In this document: piece after piece, positions 16,572 through 25,034 of the stretch
Layout of the letters: each line of letters starts with the position of its first letter
How positions within the stretch are numbered: position 1 is the first letter of the stretch
Assembly: GCA_019637815.1 (NCBI GenBank)
Contig: JAHBUZ010000008.1
Span: forward strand, 24,593 to 88,592
Direction: 5' to 3'
Source: Chloroflexota bacterium
Lineage (GTDB): Bacteria > Chloroflexota > Limnocylindria > Limnocylindrales > CSP1-4
Length of the DNA: 64,000 bases
Notes under the pieces: generated by a model
The model's input: only the letters and a program-made list of their open reading frames with translations
What the model was told of the DNA's origin: nothing
The model's database searches: none
Program-made: the position numbers and the translations under genes

Positions 16572-17135
16572 ATGCGCATCCGTCCATCCGCCCGGCTCGC
16601 CCTCGCGACCGCCACCCTGGCCATCGTGGCGGCTGCCACGCCGGCCCTCGGGCACCAGACACTCTCATCGAAGGGCAGCATCGGCTCCTACAGCTACAGC
16701 GACCAGGTGAACGCCACAGGCGCCACCTGCAGCTATGACCTCGCCGTGCCCGGTGCCCAGGGCAACGACCTCGACCGGATCACGGTCAACCGTCCGTTCG
16801 TGTTCGCCAAGGCCGGCACCCGCACGGTCGGCTGGCGATTCATCGTCCAGCGGTCGCGCAAGGTCGGCGGGTCCGGTGGCTGGACGAACGTCCACGTGTC
16901 CGGGTTCCAGAAGCGCACCGCGACCCCCACCACGCCGGCCGCGTTCACCGCCCGCTCGTACCTCATCCAGACCAACAAGGCCTATCACTTCCGGACCATC
17001 GTGGTCATCCGCTGGTACAAGCCGGGGTCGACGACCAGGGTCGCGGGCTCGGTGCGGCTCCGGACCGAGTACTACCGCTCGTTCTACGGTGACAGCTCGG
17101 TGGTCCAGATGGGCCGTTGCCTGCCCGAGTACTGA
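16572..17135 (+). CDS. Secreted small protein of unknown function (paralogue 1)
   Basis: This gene encodes 187 residues. ATG 16572 follows a GAGAGG site. A clear Sec signal (basic MRIRPSAR, then LALATATLAIVAAATPALG) is followed by a mature part of about 160 residues. The mature part is rich in aromatic, Ser, Thr and basic residues and beta-strand-like (GWRFIVQRSRK, FRTIVVIRWYKPGS). One Cys lies near the mature N-terminus (ATCSYDL) and one near the C-terminus (GRCLPEY), so a disulfide is possible. The next gene encodes a protein of the same plan. I do not recognise a named family; an extracellular beta-sandwich is a guess. Confidence 0.75.
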   Translation: MRIRPSARLALATATLAIVAAATPALGHQTLSSKGSIGSYSYSDQVNATGATCSYDLAVPGAQGNDLDRITVNRPFVFAKAGTRTVGWRFIVQRSRKVGGSGGWTNVHVSGFQKRTATPTTPAAFTARSYLIQTNKAYHFRTIVVIRWYKPGSTTRVAGSVRLRTEYYRSFYGDSSVVQMGRCLPEY

Positions 17136-17174
17136 GCGACGCGCCGGTGGATCCGGGGGCGACGGGTCCACGAA

Positions 17175-17208
17175 CGGAGCGGGGGGGGGTGACACCTGCC
17201 CCGCTCCG
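17175..17208 (+). terminator. Hairpin after secreted-protein gene
   Basis: A perfect 10-bp stem, CGGAGCGGGG/CCCCGCTCCG, with a 14-nt loop lies 40 nt after the stop of the 16572 gene. It has no strong T tract but is the best terminator candidate in this gap. The loop begins with a run of G, so the pairing register may slip. Confidence 0.5.
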
Positions 17209-17288
17209 GCGCATCATGGGCACGGCACGTCCCGGCCGAGCCGTGATCCCCACGCCGGGCGACGTGCGCCTCAGCTGGGAGGGCCCAC

Positions 17289-17879
17289 GTGGTCAGGCAT
17301 ATCCATCGCTCCGTGGTGCTGGCAGCGATGCTGCTGTCGCTCATGCTCACCGCGCAGCCCGCGGTCGCCTTCATCGAGAAGCAGAACACCGGCAAGACCG
17401 GCTTCTACACCATCAATGACGAGTTCGCGAGCCCGGGCGCCGTCTGCAAGTACGTGGACAAGTCGGGTGCGCAGAACGACCGGATCGACAAGGTGACCGT
17501 CCGGCAGTTCCACACGCATGGCTGGTACCCCACCAAGACGTGGGTCGGCTACCGGTACATCATCCAGGAGAATCGGCCGCCGATCGCCGACAAGAAGTTC
17601 GTGACCATCTTCAAGAGCGGCATCGTCAAGAAGCAGGCCAACCAGACCCAGGTGGCGTTCTTCGGGCCCTCCACCTACAAGGTGCCCCGGAACACGTCCC
17701 GATATCGCGTCCAGATCGTGCTGTTCTTCTACAAGAAGGGCTCCAAGACCAACGTCGAGGGCAAGGTCAAGGGCCAGATCGAGGCGTACCGTCACACGTT
17801 GGGCACGTCCGGCAACACGTACGTCCTTGGCAACCAGGGTGATCCCCAGTCCTGCCGCCCGAACTACCACGGCATCTAG
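17289..17879 (+). CDS. Secreted small protein of unknown function (paralogue 2)
   Basis: This gene encodes 196 residues from GTG 17289, with GGGAGGG eight nt upstream. A signal peptide ends at about PAVAF. The mature part aligns by eye with the preceding gene. Matching pieces are GFYTINDEFASPGAVCKY versus GSYSYSDQV..ATCSYDL, GYRYIIQENR versus GWRFIVQRSR, and VQIVLFFYKKGSKTNVEG versus a WYKPGSTTRVAG segment; both have two Cys at equivalent ends. It is unusually Lys-rich for this genome. Tandem duplication with divergence is the simplest origin. The function is unknown. Confidence 0.75.
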   Translation: MVRHIHRSVVLAAMLLSLMLTAQPAVAFIEKQNTGKTGFYTINDEFASPGAVCKYVDKSGAQNDRIDKVTVRQFHTHGWYPTKTWVGYRYIIQENRPPIADKKFVTIFKSGIVKKQANQTQVAFFGPSTYKVPRNTSRYRVQIVLFFYKKGSKTNVEGKVKGQIEAYRHTLGTSGNTYVLGNQGDPQSCRPNYHGI

Positions 17880-17925
17880 GCGCACGCCATGGAGCGGCCG
17901 ACCCCGGCCGCACGTCGCTTGAGCT

Positions 17926-17956
17926 GACCCCGGTCCGGGCCATCCGGACCGGGGTC
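17926..17956 (+). terminator. Strong terminator hairpin before glyQS
   Basis: A perfect 12-bp stem, GACCCCGGTCCG/CGGACCGGGGTC, with a 7-nt loop lies 47 nt after the stop of the secreted-protein gene. It is followed by a mildly T-containing stretch. It should end the secreted-protein transcript. Confidence 0.7.
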
Positions 17957-18031
17957 CTCGTGTCCCGCGAGGACACGGTCGGCGACCTGCCGACCGACCG
18001 GACCAGGCCGAGCAGGGCCAGGCGCTTCGGG

Positions 18032-18037
18032 TACCAT
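18032..18037 (+). promoter_or_regulatory. TACCAT -10 box for glyQS
   Basis: TACCAT lies 55 nt upstream of ATG 18093. Transcription from it would give a leader of about 50 nt that includes the GAGGAG ribosome binding site at 18075-18080. The overlapping ATG 18036 would fall inside the -10 box and is therefore not the start. Confidence 0.4.
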
Positions 18038-18092
18038 GCCGCAGCACGACCGGCCCTGCCACCGCCGGCGCCCTGAGGAGTCCCCGACCACG

Positions 18093-19526
18093 ATGACCAG
18101 CCCTGTCGCCATGCCTCGTCCCATCGACCCCGCGGATCCGGGGGAGGACCCGGGTCCGTCCGTCGCTGCGCTCGACACCATCGTGTCGCTCGCCAAGCGA
18201 CGCGGCTTCATCTTCCCGAGCAGCGAGATCTACGGCGGTATCAACGCCGTGTGGGACTACGGGCCGCTGGGCGTGGAGCTCAAGAACAACGTGAAGCGCG
18301 CCTGGTGGCGCGCCATGATCCAGGAGCGGGACGACGTCGAAGGGCTCGATGCGGGCATCCTGATGGCGCCCCAGGTGTGGGTCACGTCCGGCCATGTCGC
18401 GTCATTCAGCGACCCCATGGTGGAGTGCGCCACCTGCAAGCGCCGGTATCGGCTCGATGAGCTGCCGGGCGGCGAGTCGCTGACCCAGACCGAGCTGCGC
18501 GACCCGGAGATCGTGACGCGCCTCGGGCTGACGTGCCCCAACGATGGTGGGCCGCTGTCCGCCCCGCGCCGGTTCAACCTGATGTTCCAGACGTACATGG
18601 GCCCGGTCCAGGACGACGCCTCGGTCGTGTACCTGCGACCCGAGACCGCCCAGGGCTCGTACGTCAACTTCCGGAACGTCCAGCAGGCGATGCGTCGCAA
18701 GCTGCCCTTCGGCATCGCCCAGATCGGCAAGAGCTTCCGCAACGAGATCTCGCCCGGCAACTTCGTGTTCCGGATGCGCGAGTTCGAGCAGATGGAGATG
18801 CAGTACTTCGTGCGACCGGACGCGGCGGCGGACGTGTTCGAGCAGTGGCTGCCACGTCGCTGGGACTGGTACGTCGCGTACGGCGCCGATCCTGCGCGAC
18901 TGCGCCTGCGTGAGCATGCCAGCGACGAGCTGGCCCACTACGCGCGGAAGGCCATCGATATCGAGTACCGGTTCCCGTTCGGCTGGAAGGAGCTCGAGGG
19001 CATCCACGACCGCGGGGACTTCGACCTGCGCAGCCACCAGGAGGCCTCGGGCCAGAACCTGGAGTACTTCGACCCCGTCACCAACGAGCACTTCGTGCCC
19101 CACATCGTGGAGACCGCGGCCGGGGCGGATCGGGCGCCCTTCACCTTCCTCATCGACGCCTATCGGGAGGAGGAGGTCAAGGGCGAGAAGCGCGTCTCAC
19201 TGGCACTCCATCCCCAGCTCGCGCCCTACAAGGTGGCCGTGCTGCCACTGCTCAAGAAGCGCCCCGAGATCGTCGAGCTGTGCCACCGCATCAAGGCGGA
19301 CCTCAAGCGGGACATGATGGCCGTCTATGACGACACGGCCGCCATCGGCAAGCTCTACCGTCGACAGGACGAGATCGGCACGCCATGGTGCGTCACCGTG
19401 GATGTCGAGTCGCTCGAGGACGGCGCGGTCACGGTGCGCGATCGGGACACGATGACCCAGGAGCGGATCCCTGTCGAAGGGGTGAAGCGGGCGATCATGG
19501 ACCGCCTGGAGGCGTCCCGCCCGTAG
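18093..19526 (+). CDS. glyQS: Glycine--tRNA ligase, single-chain class II
   Basis: Charges tRNA-Gly. The 477-residue product is the alpha2-type enzyme, not the alpha2beta2 form. It has RRGFIFPSSEIYGG, YGPLGVELKNN, an inserted CATC...C zinc-like site (residues about 112-152), class II motif 2 (FGIAQIGKSFRNEISPGNF), the HEAS-type glycine pocket reading HQEASGQ, and a C-terminal anticodon domain. ATG 18093 is preferred, with GAGGAG upstream. It is monocistronic, between two terminator-like hairpins. Confidence 0.94.
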   Translation: MTSPVAMPRPIDPADPGEDPGPSVAALDTIVSLAKRRGFIFPSSEIYGGINAVWDYGPLGVELKNNVKRAWWRAMIQERDDVEGLDAGILMAPQVWVTSGHVASFSDPMVECATCKRRYRLDELPGGESLTQTELRDPEIVTRLGLTCPNDGGPLSAPRRFNLMFQTYMGPVQDDASVVYLRPETAQGSYVNFRNVQQAMRRKLPFGIAQIGKSFRNEISPGNFVFRMREFEQMEMQYFVRPDAAADVFEQWLPRRWDWYVAYGADPARLRLREHASDELAHYARKAIDIEYRFPFGWKELEGIHDRGDFDLRSHQEASGQNLEYFDPVTNEHFVPHIVETAAGADRAPFTFLIDAYREEEVKGEKRVSLALHPQLAPYKVAVLPLLKKRPEIVELCHRIKADLKRDMMAVYDDTAAIGKLYRRQDEIGTPWCVTVDVESLEDGAVTVRDRDTMTQERIPVEGVKRAIMDRLEASRP

Positions 19527-19530
19527 CGTG

Positions 19531-19565
19531 CGCTGGGGCGCCCGAGGCGGGCGTTGCGGCCAGCG
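19531..19565 (+). terminator. Hairpin after glyQS
   Basis: The inner stem CGCCCG/CGGGCG (19539-19553) is nested in an outer CGCTGG/CCAGCG (19531-19565). It starts 5 nt after the glyQS stop. It lacks a T tract, like most hairpins in this window. Confidence 0.5.
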
Positions 19566-19703
19566 CGCCCTCGCTCACGGGCAGGGGCCCGCTCGCTGCG
19601 GGTGCTCGACCGCATGTGCGGTGCCCCAACGGGCAGGGATCATCGCCCCAAGATCCCCCCGGGTGTCACGTGTCCGCGGTCCTGACGACCCACACGCTGA
19701 CGG

Positions 19704-22700
19704 GTGGTGGCACAGCACGACCGCGCCCGGCACGAGGCCGCACCCACGGTCGCGACGCCGGCACCGGCTCGGCCGGCTGACGTCGCGCGTCCGCCGCCGC
19801 CGCTCGCCGCGCTCCAGCGACTGGCCGGCAACCAGGCGGTCGCGCAGCTCGTCGCGGCGCCCGATGCGCCCGTGGTCATGGAGGCCACGCCTGCCGACCC
19901 CGCCGCGGCACCTGGGGCACCACCGCGTGCCCACGTACCCACGGTCACGGACGTCGATCCCCGGGCACGCGTCGACACCATCCAGCGGGCCATCCTCCTG
20001 AACCCGGTGCTGGGCCGCTTCGAGATCTCGATGGACCTCATGATCGAGGCACTCACCGACCTCACGCCCGGGGATGGCCGAGCGATCCGCGAGGAGTATC
20101 GCCGCCGCACCGGCTGGGACCTGCGCTGGGTGGTCACCGGCCAGCAGTCGCTGCCCCCGACGTTCGGCATGATGACGGAGGCGACCATGGGCACCAGCCT
20201 CGGCCAGCTGGAGCGACAGCGGGTGCTCAACCTGCTCGGCGGGACCGCCGTGGCGCCCGCCGACCCGGAGCGTGCCGCCGCCACCGGGGCGACGGTCGGC
20301 GCGCTCGCGGCGGGTGCAGCGCGACTGCTGGGCCGGGATGACATCGCGGACGAGCTGGGCGAGAAGGTCGCCGCAGCCGCGACGGCCCACGTCACCGCGG
20401 ACCAGGAGCGCGAGCGCACCACGGCCGAGGTCAACCGCACGCGTGCGGACGCCGCCACCATCCGACGGCACATCGAGCGCAAGGAGGGCGAGCAGGCGAT
20501 CGCCATGATCCGCCGTCCGAATGCCGAGCGGCAGGCGCTCGCCAGCCAGTACCTGGCGCTGTATCGCACGGAGCTGTATCTCGACCTCACGTCCCGCCTC
20601 AAGGGCATCGATGTGGCGCGGGTGGCCGCGACCTGGATCGATGACCACGTGACCGCGGACCGCCTCGCGCTCGAGTCGGACCTCGCGCGCCAGCGACGGG
20701 TGGACACCGCCGCGAGCATGCTGGAGTCCGCGAACCACGGGCTGTTCGGGCCGACCACCGCGGACCTCGCGACGCGTGAGCTGGGCAAGCGTCAGCGACG
20801 CGAGGCACGCGCCAGGGTGGAGGCACGCCTCGCGGGCATCGCGGCCGCCGGGGAGCAGGACGCGGGTGGCGATCGTGCGTCCGGGCGGGAGCATCTCGGC
20901 AAGGTGCTCGACCAGGCGGGCTCGACCCCCGGCGTCACGCTCCGGTCCGAGCTGGCCAGCCAGGGGGACCGGGTCGCCCAGGCCATCGCGGTCGATGACG
21001 AGGCGCGCGAGCTCGCGTCGCGACTCGCCCGCGCCGATGTCGAGGGGACGCTCAAGCACGCCGACCTCGAAGCGGCACTGCGCCACCTGCGGACCGTCGC
21101 CCGGCGCATCGTCGTGGAGCGTGTCACGCGTCAGCCGGACCTCGCGCCGTTCGCGGAGCAGCTGCTCATCGCGACCACGGCCAGCACCTACGACGCCTTC
21201 CGGAAGCGCTTCGACGCGGATGACACGAAACGCACCCTCGACCAGGCGCTGGGCATCGAGGCCTTGTTCGGCATCACGACGGTGGAGCAGGAGCGCAACC
21301 GCGCGCTGCTGGAGTCGGAGGGCTCGCTGCCCGCGTGGCGCGAGCTGGATCTCGCGCTGCGTCGGACGCCCAAGGACATGGCCCGCGTGCGCACCGTCCT
21401 CGGCCGGCAGGACCGCCCCGCGATCCTGGGAATCGCCGCGGAGTACCAGGCCAATACCGGCCGGTCGCTGCACACGGACCTGCTGGGGACCCCGGAGCAG
21501 CAGCGTCTCGCGGAGCTCCTGGACCGGGACGAGGCCCGCCAGGAGCATCTCGAGCGCCTGGTGCTGCTCGGCGGCGGGCGTTTCCACTCGGAGACGGCGG
21601 ACGAGGCCACGCGGCTGGAGGAGGAGCGACAGTGGCTGGGTGCCCGCTGCTTCGCCCTGAAGCGAGCCGTCATCCAGAACCGGGGTGCGTTCGCGCGCGC
21701 TCGGGACTGGGTCGGCAACATCGAGAAGTCGCTCGTGGACCGCGCGGACACGGACATCACCGACGCGAACATCGCCGCGTCGCGGGCCCTCGGTGGATCG
21801 CCACCCGATGTCGCGGCGGCGCGTGCGGCCCTCGCCGAGATGCGTCGCGCCGGGGCTCGCCTCGAGCGCAACCTCGACGTCTACAAGGAGGCGACCAAGG
21901 CTGCCTTCGACGAGTTCGTGGACCTCGCGGTCCTTGCCGTGACGACCATCGTGACCCTCGGCGAGGGGACGGTCGTCATCATGGCCATCCGCGCCACGAT
22001 GGCCACCGTGGGCACCAAGCTGGTGCTCAAGGGGAACGACTACTCCGCGGACGAGTTCCTCATGGACCTGCGCAGCGGTCTCGGTGCCGCGGCCGGCGGC
22101 AAGCTCGCGGAGGGGGTGCTCAAGCCGGTCGCCGCCAAGGTCGCGGGCTATGCCGCACGGACCGGGCTGTCCACGGGCCTCACCGGCAAGGTCGCGGGCG
22201 CTGCGGGCAAGGCGGCGATGTGGGAAGGGGAGCAGGTCCTCACGACCACCGCCACGAACGTCGTCACCGGCCAGGATCTCGGCACGGGGCTGGGGCTCGA
22301 GGGCCAGACCACGGCGCTCGCCCAGCACGGCGTCACGACCGGCGTCAGGGCGGCACGTGCCGCACGCCGGGGCAGGACGACGACCGAGGGGAGCGCGGAT
22401 GGACCCACCGCGCGCGCTCGTGGGCAGGGTGAGGGCCCGTCGTCCGCCACCGACCGCGACCCGCTCGTGACCCGCCCGGACGCCAGTCCCACCAGCGACG
22501 TCGATGTCGACGTCGATGTGCCGGTCCGGGTGCCCATGGCACTGCCCGATGTCCCGGACACCCCGCGCCGGAGCCGGGCCAGGCCGATCTCCGAGCCCGC
22601 CCCCGAGGCGACGAGCGCCACGGCCGACACGGAGACACCGTCGACGACCCGGGACGAGCCGTCGACGCCCAGGCGCCCGACCGCCCAGGACGCGACCACG

Positions 22701-23789
22701 ACCACACCGGACGAACGCTCGATGGCGGCGGCACCGGGCGGCCCGACCACGGGCACGCTGACCAGCGCGGAGGCGTTCCGGCTGCATGCCACGGCCGACG
22801 AGCGGGCCCATCGCATCGCCGGGGCGTACGCGCCGGTGTTCGACGAGCTGCCGCACCTCCGGACCGCGGAGCAGCGCCGGGCCCGGCTCGAGCAGATCCT
22901 CAACCAGACCCTCCAGGGGACCGGCCTGCCACACGTACCGCTCCAGGGTGCGGCCCTGCCACCCGGCAACGCCTCGTTCTCACCCAACACGTTCGTCATC
23001 CAGGTGGACCTGGCGTACCTCATGAGCCCGACCCTGACACCCGCCCAGTTCGCGCACCTCGCGGGGAGCCTCGCCCACGAGGCGCGTCACGCGCTCCAGG
23101 TGTTCCGGTCGCTGCGCGTGATGGCGGCCGACACGACCGCCACCCTGTATGCCACCGACGCGAACAACCAGCCACCCGAGCATGCCGTGCGGGCGGCCGA
23201 GGAGGCCAACGCGGGCACGCGCCCGGCGGAGCCGATGGATGTCACCTCGCCCGCGTTCGGGGAGGCCGCGGACGTGTTCCAGGCGTTCTTCGGCGAGGGA
23301 GCGGCGACCCACGACGCGGTGATGACCCGACTCCGGCTCGCCGCCGATGGCGTCGTGGCCGCCCAGGCGCGCGTCGATGCGACACAGCCCGGCACGCCCG
23401 AGCGAGCCATCGCGGATGCGGAGCAGGCGGCCGCGCTCCAGGAGTCCCGCACCGCCCACCACGACTACATGGCCATGCCCTACGAGGTGGACGCGTGGCG
23501 CCGTGGGCTCGCCACCGAGCTCGCGACGCTCCAGCGGCTCACGGCCCGTCAGCTGCGGGCGCTCGTCCACGCCGAGGGGCGTGCCGCAGGCGAGGTGGCA
23601 CTCGCGCGCTCGGAGCTCGATCGTCTCCGGAAGGCGGGGATGTACACGCCGGCCGCCGAGATGCGTCTCGCCCAGGCGATCGAGGCCTATGACCGCATCG
23701 TGCTGCAACAGGCCGGGATGCGTGCCGACCTGCACGAGCTCCAGGAGCGCGGTCGTCCGGGGATGGTGCAGGCGCGACTCGGTCCCTGA
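19704..23789 (+). CDS. Large putative eCIS-type cargo/toxin with annexin-like repeats and HEXXH domain
   Basis: This 1361-residue protein has no signal peptide. The order of parts is as follows. A Pro/Ala-rich N-terminus carries LQRLAGNQAVAQLV (37-50), the motif seen at the N-terminus of DUF4157/extracellular contractile injection system-associated proteins. Annexin-like repeats lie near residues 90-140 (LMIEALTDLTPGDGRAIREEY, then RRTGWDL) and 540-610 (LALRRTPKDMARVRTVLG, then EYQANTGRSLHTDLLG). Long charged helices lie between them. A hydrophobic Gly/Ala-rich stretch spans about 735-850, and a disordered linker with a DVDVDVDV run about 890-1020. The C-terminal domain has HEARHALQ (HEXXH at 1125-1129) and MPYEVDAW near 1256, a possible third metal ligand. 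A secreted zinc peptidase effector is inferred. No injection-system structural genes or immunity gene are in the window. GTG 19704 or 19707 is the start. Confidence 0.7.
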   Translation: MVAQHDRARHEAAPTVATPAPARPADVARPPPPLAALQRLAGNQAVAQLVAAPDAPVVMEATPADPAAAPGAPPRAHVPTVTDVDPRARVDTIQRAILLNPVLGRFEISMDLMIEALTDLTPGDGRAIREEYRRRTGWDLRWVVTGQQSLPPTFGMMTEATMGTSLGQLERQRVLNLLGGTAVAPADPERAAATGATVGALAAGAARLLGRDDIADELGEKVAAAATAHVTADQERERTTAEVNRTRADAATIRRHIERKEGEQAIAMIRRPNAERQALASQYLALYRTELYLDLTSRLKGIDVARVAATWIDDHVTADRLALESDLARQRRVDTAASMLESANHGLFGPTTADLATRELGKRQRREARARVEARLAGIAAAGEQDAGGDRASGREHLGKVLDQAGSTPGVTLRSELASQGDRVAQAIAVDDEARELASRLARADVEGTLKHADLEAALRHLRTVARRIVVERVTRQPDLAPFAEQLLIATTASTYDAFRKRFDADDTKRTLDQALGIEALFGITTVEQERNRALLESEGSLPAWRELDLALRRTPKDMARVRTVLGRQDRPAILGIAAEYQANTGRSLHTDLLGTPEQQRLAELLDRDEARQEHLERLVLLGGGRFHSETADEATRLEEERQWLGARCFALKRAVIQNRGAFARARDWVGNIEKSLVDRADTDITDANIAASRALGGSPPDVAAARAALAEMRRAGARLERNLDVYKEATKAAFDEFVDLAVLAVTTIVTLGEGTVVIMAIRATMATVGTKLVLKGNDYSADEFLMDLRSGLGAAAGGKLAEGVLKPVAAKVAGYAARTGLSTGLTGKVAGAAGKAAMWEGEQVLTTTATNVVTGQDLGTGLGLEGQTTALAQHGVTTGVRAARAARRGRTTTEGSADGPTARARGQGEGPSSATDRDPLVTRPDASPTSDVDVDVDVPVRVPMALPDVPDTPRRSRARPISEPAPEATSATADTETPSTTRDEPSTPRRPTAQDATTTTPDERSMAAAPGGPTTGTLTSAEAFRLHATADERAHRIAGAYAPVFDELPHLRTAEQRRARLEQILNQTLQGTGLPHVPLQGAALPPGNASFSPNTFVIQVDLAYLMSPTLTPAQFAHLAGSLAHEARHALQVFRSLRVMAADTTATLYATDANNQPPEHAVRAAEEANAGTRPAEPMDVTSPAFGEAADVFQAFFGEGAATHDAVMTRLRLAADGVVAAQARVDATQPGTPERAIADAEQAAALQESRTAHHDYMAMPYEVDAWRRGLATELATLQRLTARQLRALVHAEGRAAGEVALARSELDRLRKAGMYTPAAEMRLAQAIEAYDRIVLQQAGMRADLHELQERGRPGMVQARLGP

Positions 23790-23797
23790 CGACGCAT

Positions 23798-23847
23798 GCG
23801 GTCACCCGATCGCGTCCAGGATCACCGGGCGCGGTCACCCGATCGCG
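23798..23847 (+). repeat. Two 17-bp direct repeats downstream of the cargo gene
   Basis: GCGGTCACCCGATCGCG occurs at 23798-23814 and 23831-23847, a 33-bp period. It lies in the gap between the convergent cargo and reductase genes. CGATCG inside the unit is palindromic. Confidence 0.7.
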
Positions 23848-23936
23848 CGTACGGCCACCGGCCCGCGCACGCGGTCCCCCGTCAGACGCGTCACCACGAC
23901 CTGGCGCACACGTCCGAGGTCGGGCGCCACCGGCGG

Positions 23937-24752
23937 TCAGGCGGGGAGCGTGGCCCCCCGTGCGCCCACCGGCGCCTTGCCCTTGGGCCAGTACAGCTCC
24001 GTGTGGACCTGCTCCTCGGGGAAGCCTCGACCCGCGAGCGTCTCCTCCGCGGCGAGGATCATGTCGGGGTTGCCACAGATGTAGGAGATGGTGTCATCCA
24101 CGCCCAGCTCGAGCTCGTCGTAGACCTCGTTCAGGATGGTCTCGACACGACCCGCGCGCCCCGTCCAGCCCGCGTTGCGCTCCTCGCGGATCCGGGACAC
24201 GGTGGGCACGTAGATGACCGGGTAGGCGCCGCTCGCCTGCCACCCCTCCAGCAGCTCCCGATAGCCCAGGTCGGAGACATGGCTCACCCCGTGGAGGATC
24301 ACCGCGCGGCGCGGCGCCCCCTGGCGCCGGAGCGTCTCCATCATCGAGATGAACGGCGCGATGCCCGTGCCGGAGCTGATGAACACGTGTCGCCGGTCGT
24401 CATCCGGCAACAGCACGAACTTGCCCTTGGGCCCCTTCATGCTCATCCGCGCGCCGGGCTGGAGCCGCCACAGCAGTGGCGTGAACATGCCGCCCTCCAC
24501 CAGGCGCACGTAGAAGTCGTAACCGTCGGCAGCGTCCAGGGGTGAGCTGGCCGTGGAGTACGGTCGCTGGATGAGCTTGCCGTCGCTCTCGACGCCGATG
24601 GTCAGGTACTGGCCGGGCTCGAAGTCGACGGGGTCGCCATCGAACTTGAGCCGGAAGATGGCCAGCGCATCGGTGAGGTCCTCGCGCTGGGTCAGCACGG
24701 CGTTGTAGCGGGCCGATCCCTCGGCGATGGGGCGCGTGTCGACCGCGGTCAT
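23937..24752 (-). CDS. fpr: Ferredoxin/flavodoxin--NADP+ reductase
   Basis: FAD enzyme that moves electrons between NADPH and ferredoxin or flavodoxin. The 271-residue product has the FAD motif RPYSTASSP near residue 64, the FAD pyrophosphate-binding GGMFTPLLW turn, and the NADPH motif ISSGTGIAPFISM near residue 125. YICGNPDMI lies near residue 220. The C-terminus ends about 40 residues after CGNP in the short bacterial type (HTELYWPKG). It converges on the cargo gene and diverges from ppdK. A TACCAT box in minus orientation at 24789-24794 would give a 36-nt leader. Confidence 0.88.
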   Translation of the reverse strand: MTAVDTRPIAEGSARYNAVLTQREDLTDALAIFRLKFDGDPVDFEPGQYLTIGVESDGKLIQRPYSTASSPLDAADGYDFYVRLVEGGMFTPLLWRLQPGARMSMKGPKGKFVLLPDDDRRHVFISSGTGIAPFISMMETLRRQGAPRRAVILHGVSHVSDLGYRELLEGWQASGAYPVIYVPTVSRIREERNAGWTGRAGRVETILNEVYDELELGVDDTISYICGNPDMILAAEETLAGRGFPEEQVHTELYWPKGKAPVGARGATLPA

Positions 24753-24960
24753 GTGCTGGGATGCCCCCTGTGGTCTCCGTCGGGATGGATGGTACCCGAG
24801 CGGACGGCCCGCGCTCCTCGCCCGTGCGCGTCAGCGCCCATCGTGGCGGCGGGCATCGCGGGCCGGTGTCCACTTCGTGGCGTCTGCGCGGGACGCGCGT
24901 CCGGGTCGCGGTCGTCCTTTGCCGGCCCGCACATGCGCGAGCCCGACCGATGCCGGATGG

Positions 24961-24966
24961 TACGAT
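24961..24966 (+). promoter_or_regulatory. TACGAT -10 candidate for ppdK
   Basis: TACGAT lies about 70 nt upstream of the ppdK start. The leader would contain a GCGGCC...GGCCGC hairpin and the GGAGGT ribosome binding site at 25022-25027. A good -35 hexamer is not seen. Confidence 0.35.
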
Positions 24967-25034
24967 CGGGGCGTCACCATCGACAAGTCCGCGGCCGGGG
25001 GAGAGGGCCGCGCGAGTCTCCGGAGGTCCTCTTG

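Noticed and set aside
19575..22934. 1119-residue open frame antisense to the large cargo gene
   Set aside because: The plus-strand frame has recognisable motifs (LQRLAGNQAV, annexin-like repeats, HEARH). The antisense frame has none and has the composition of a shadow ORF.
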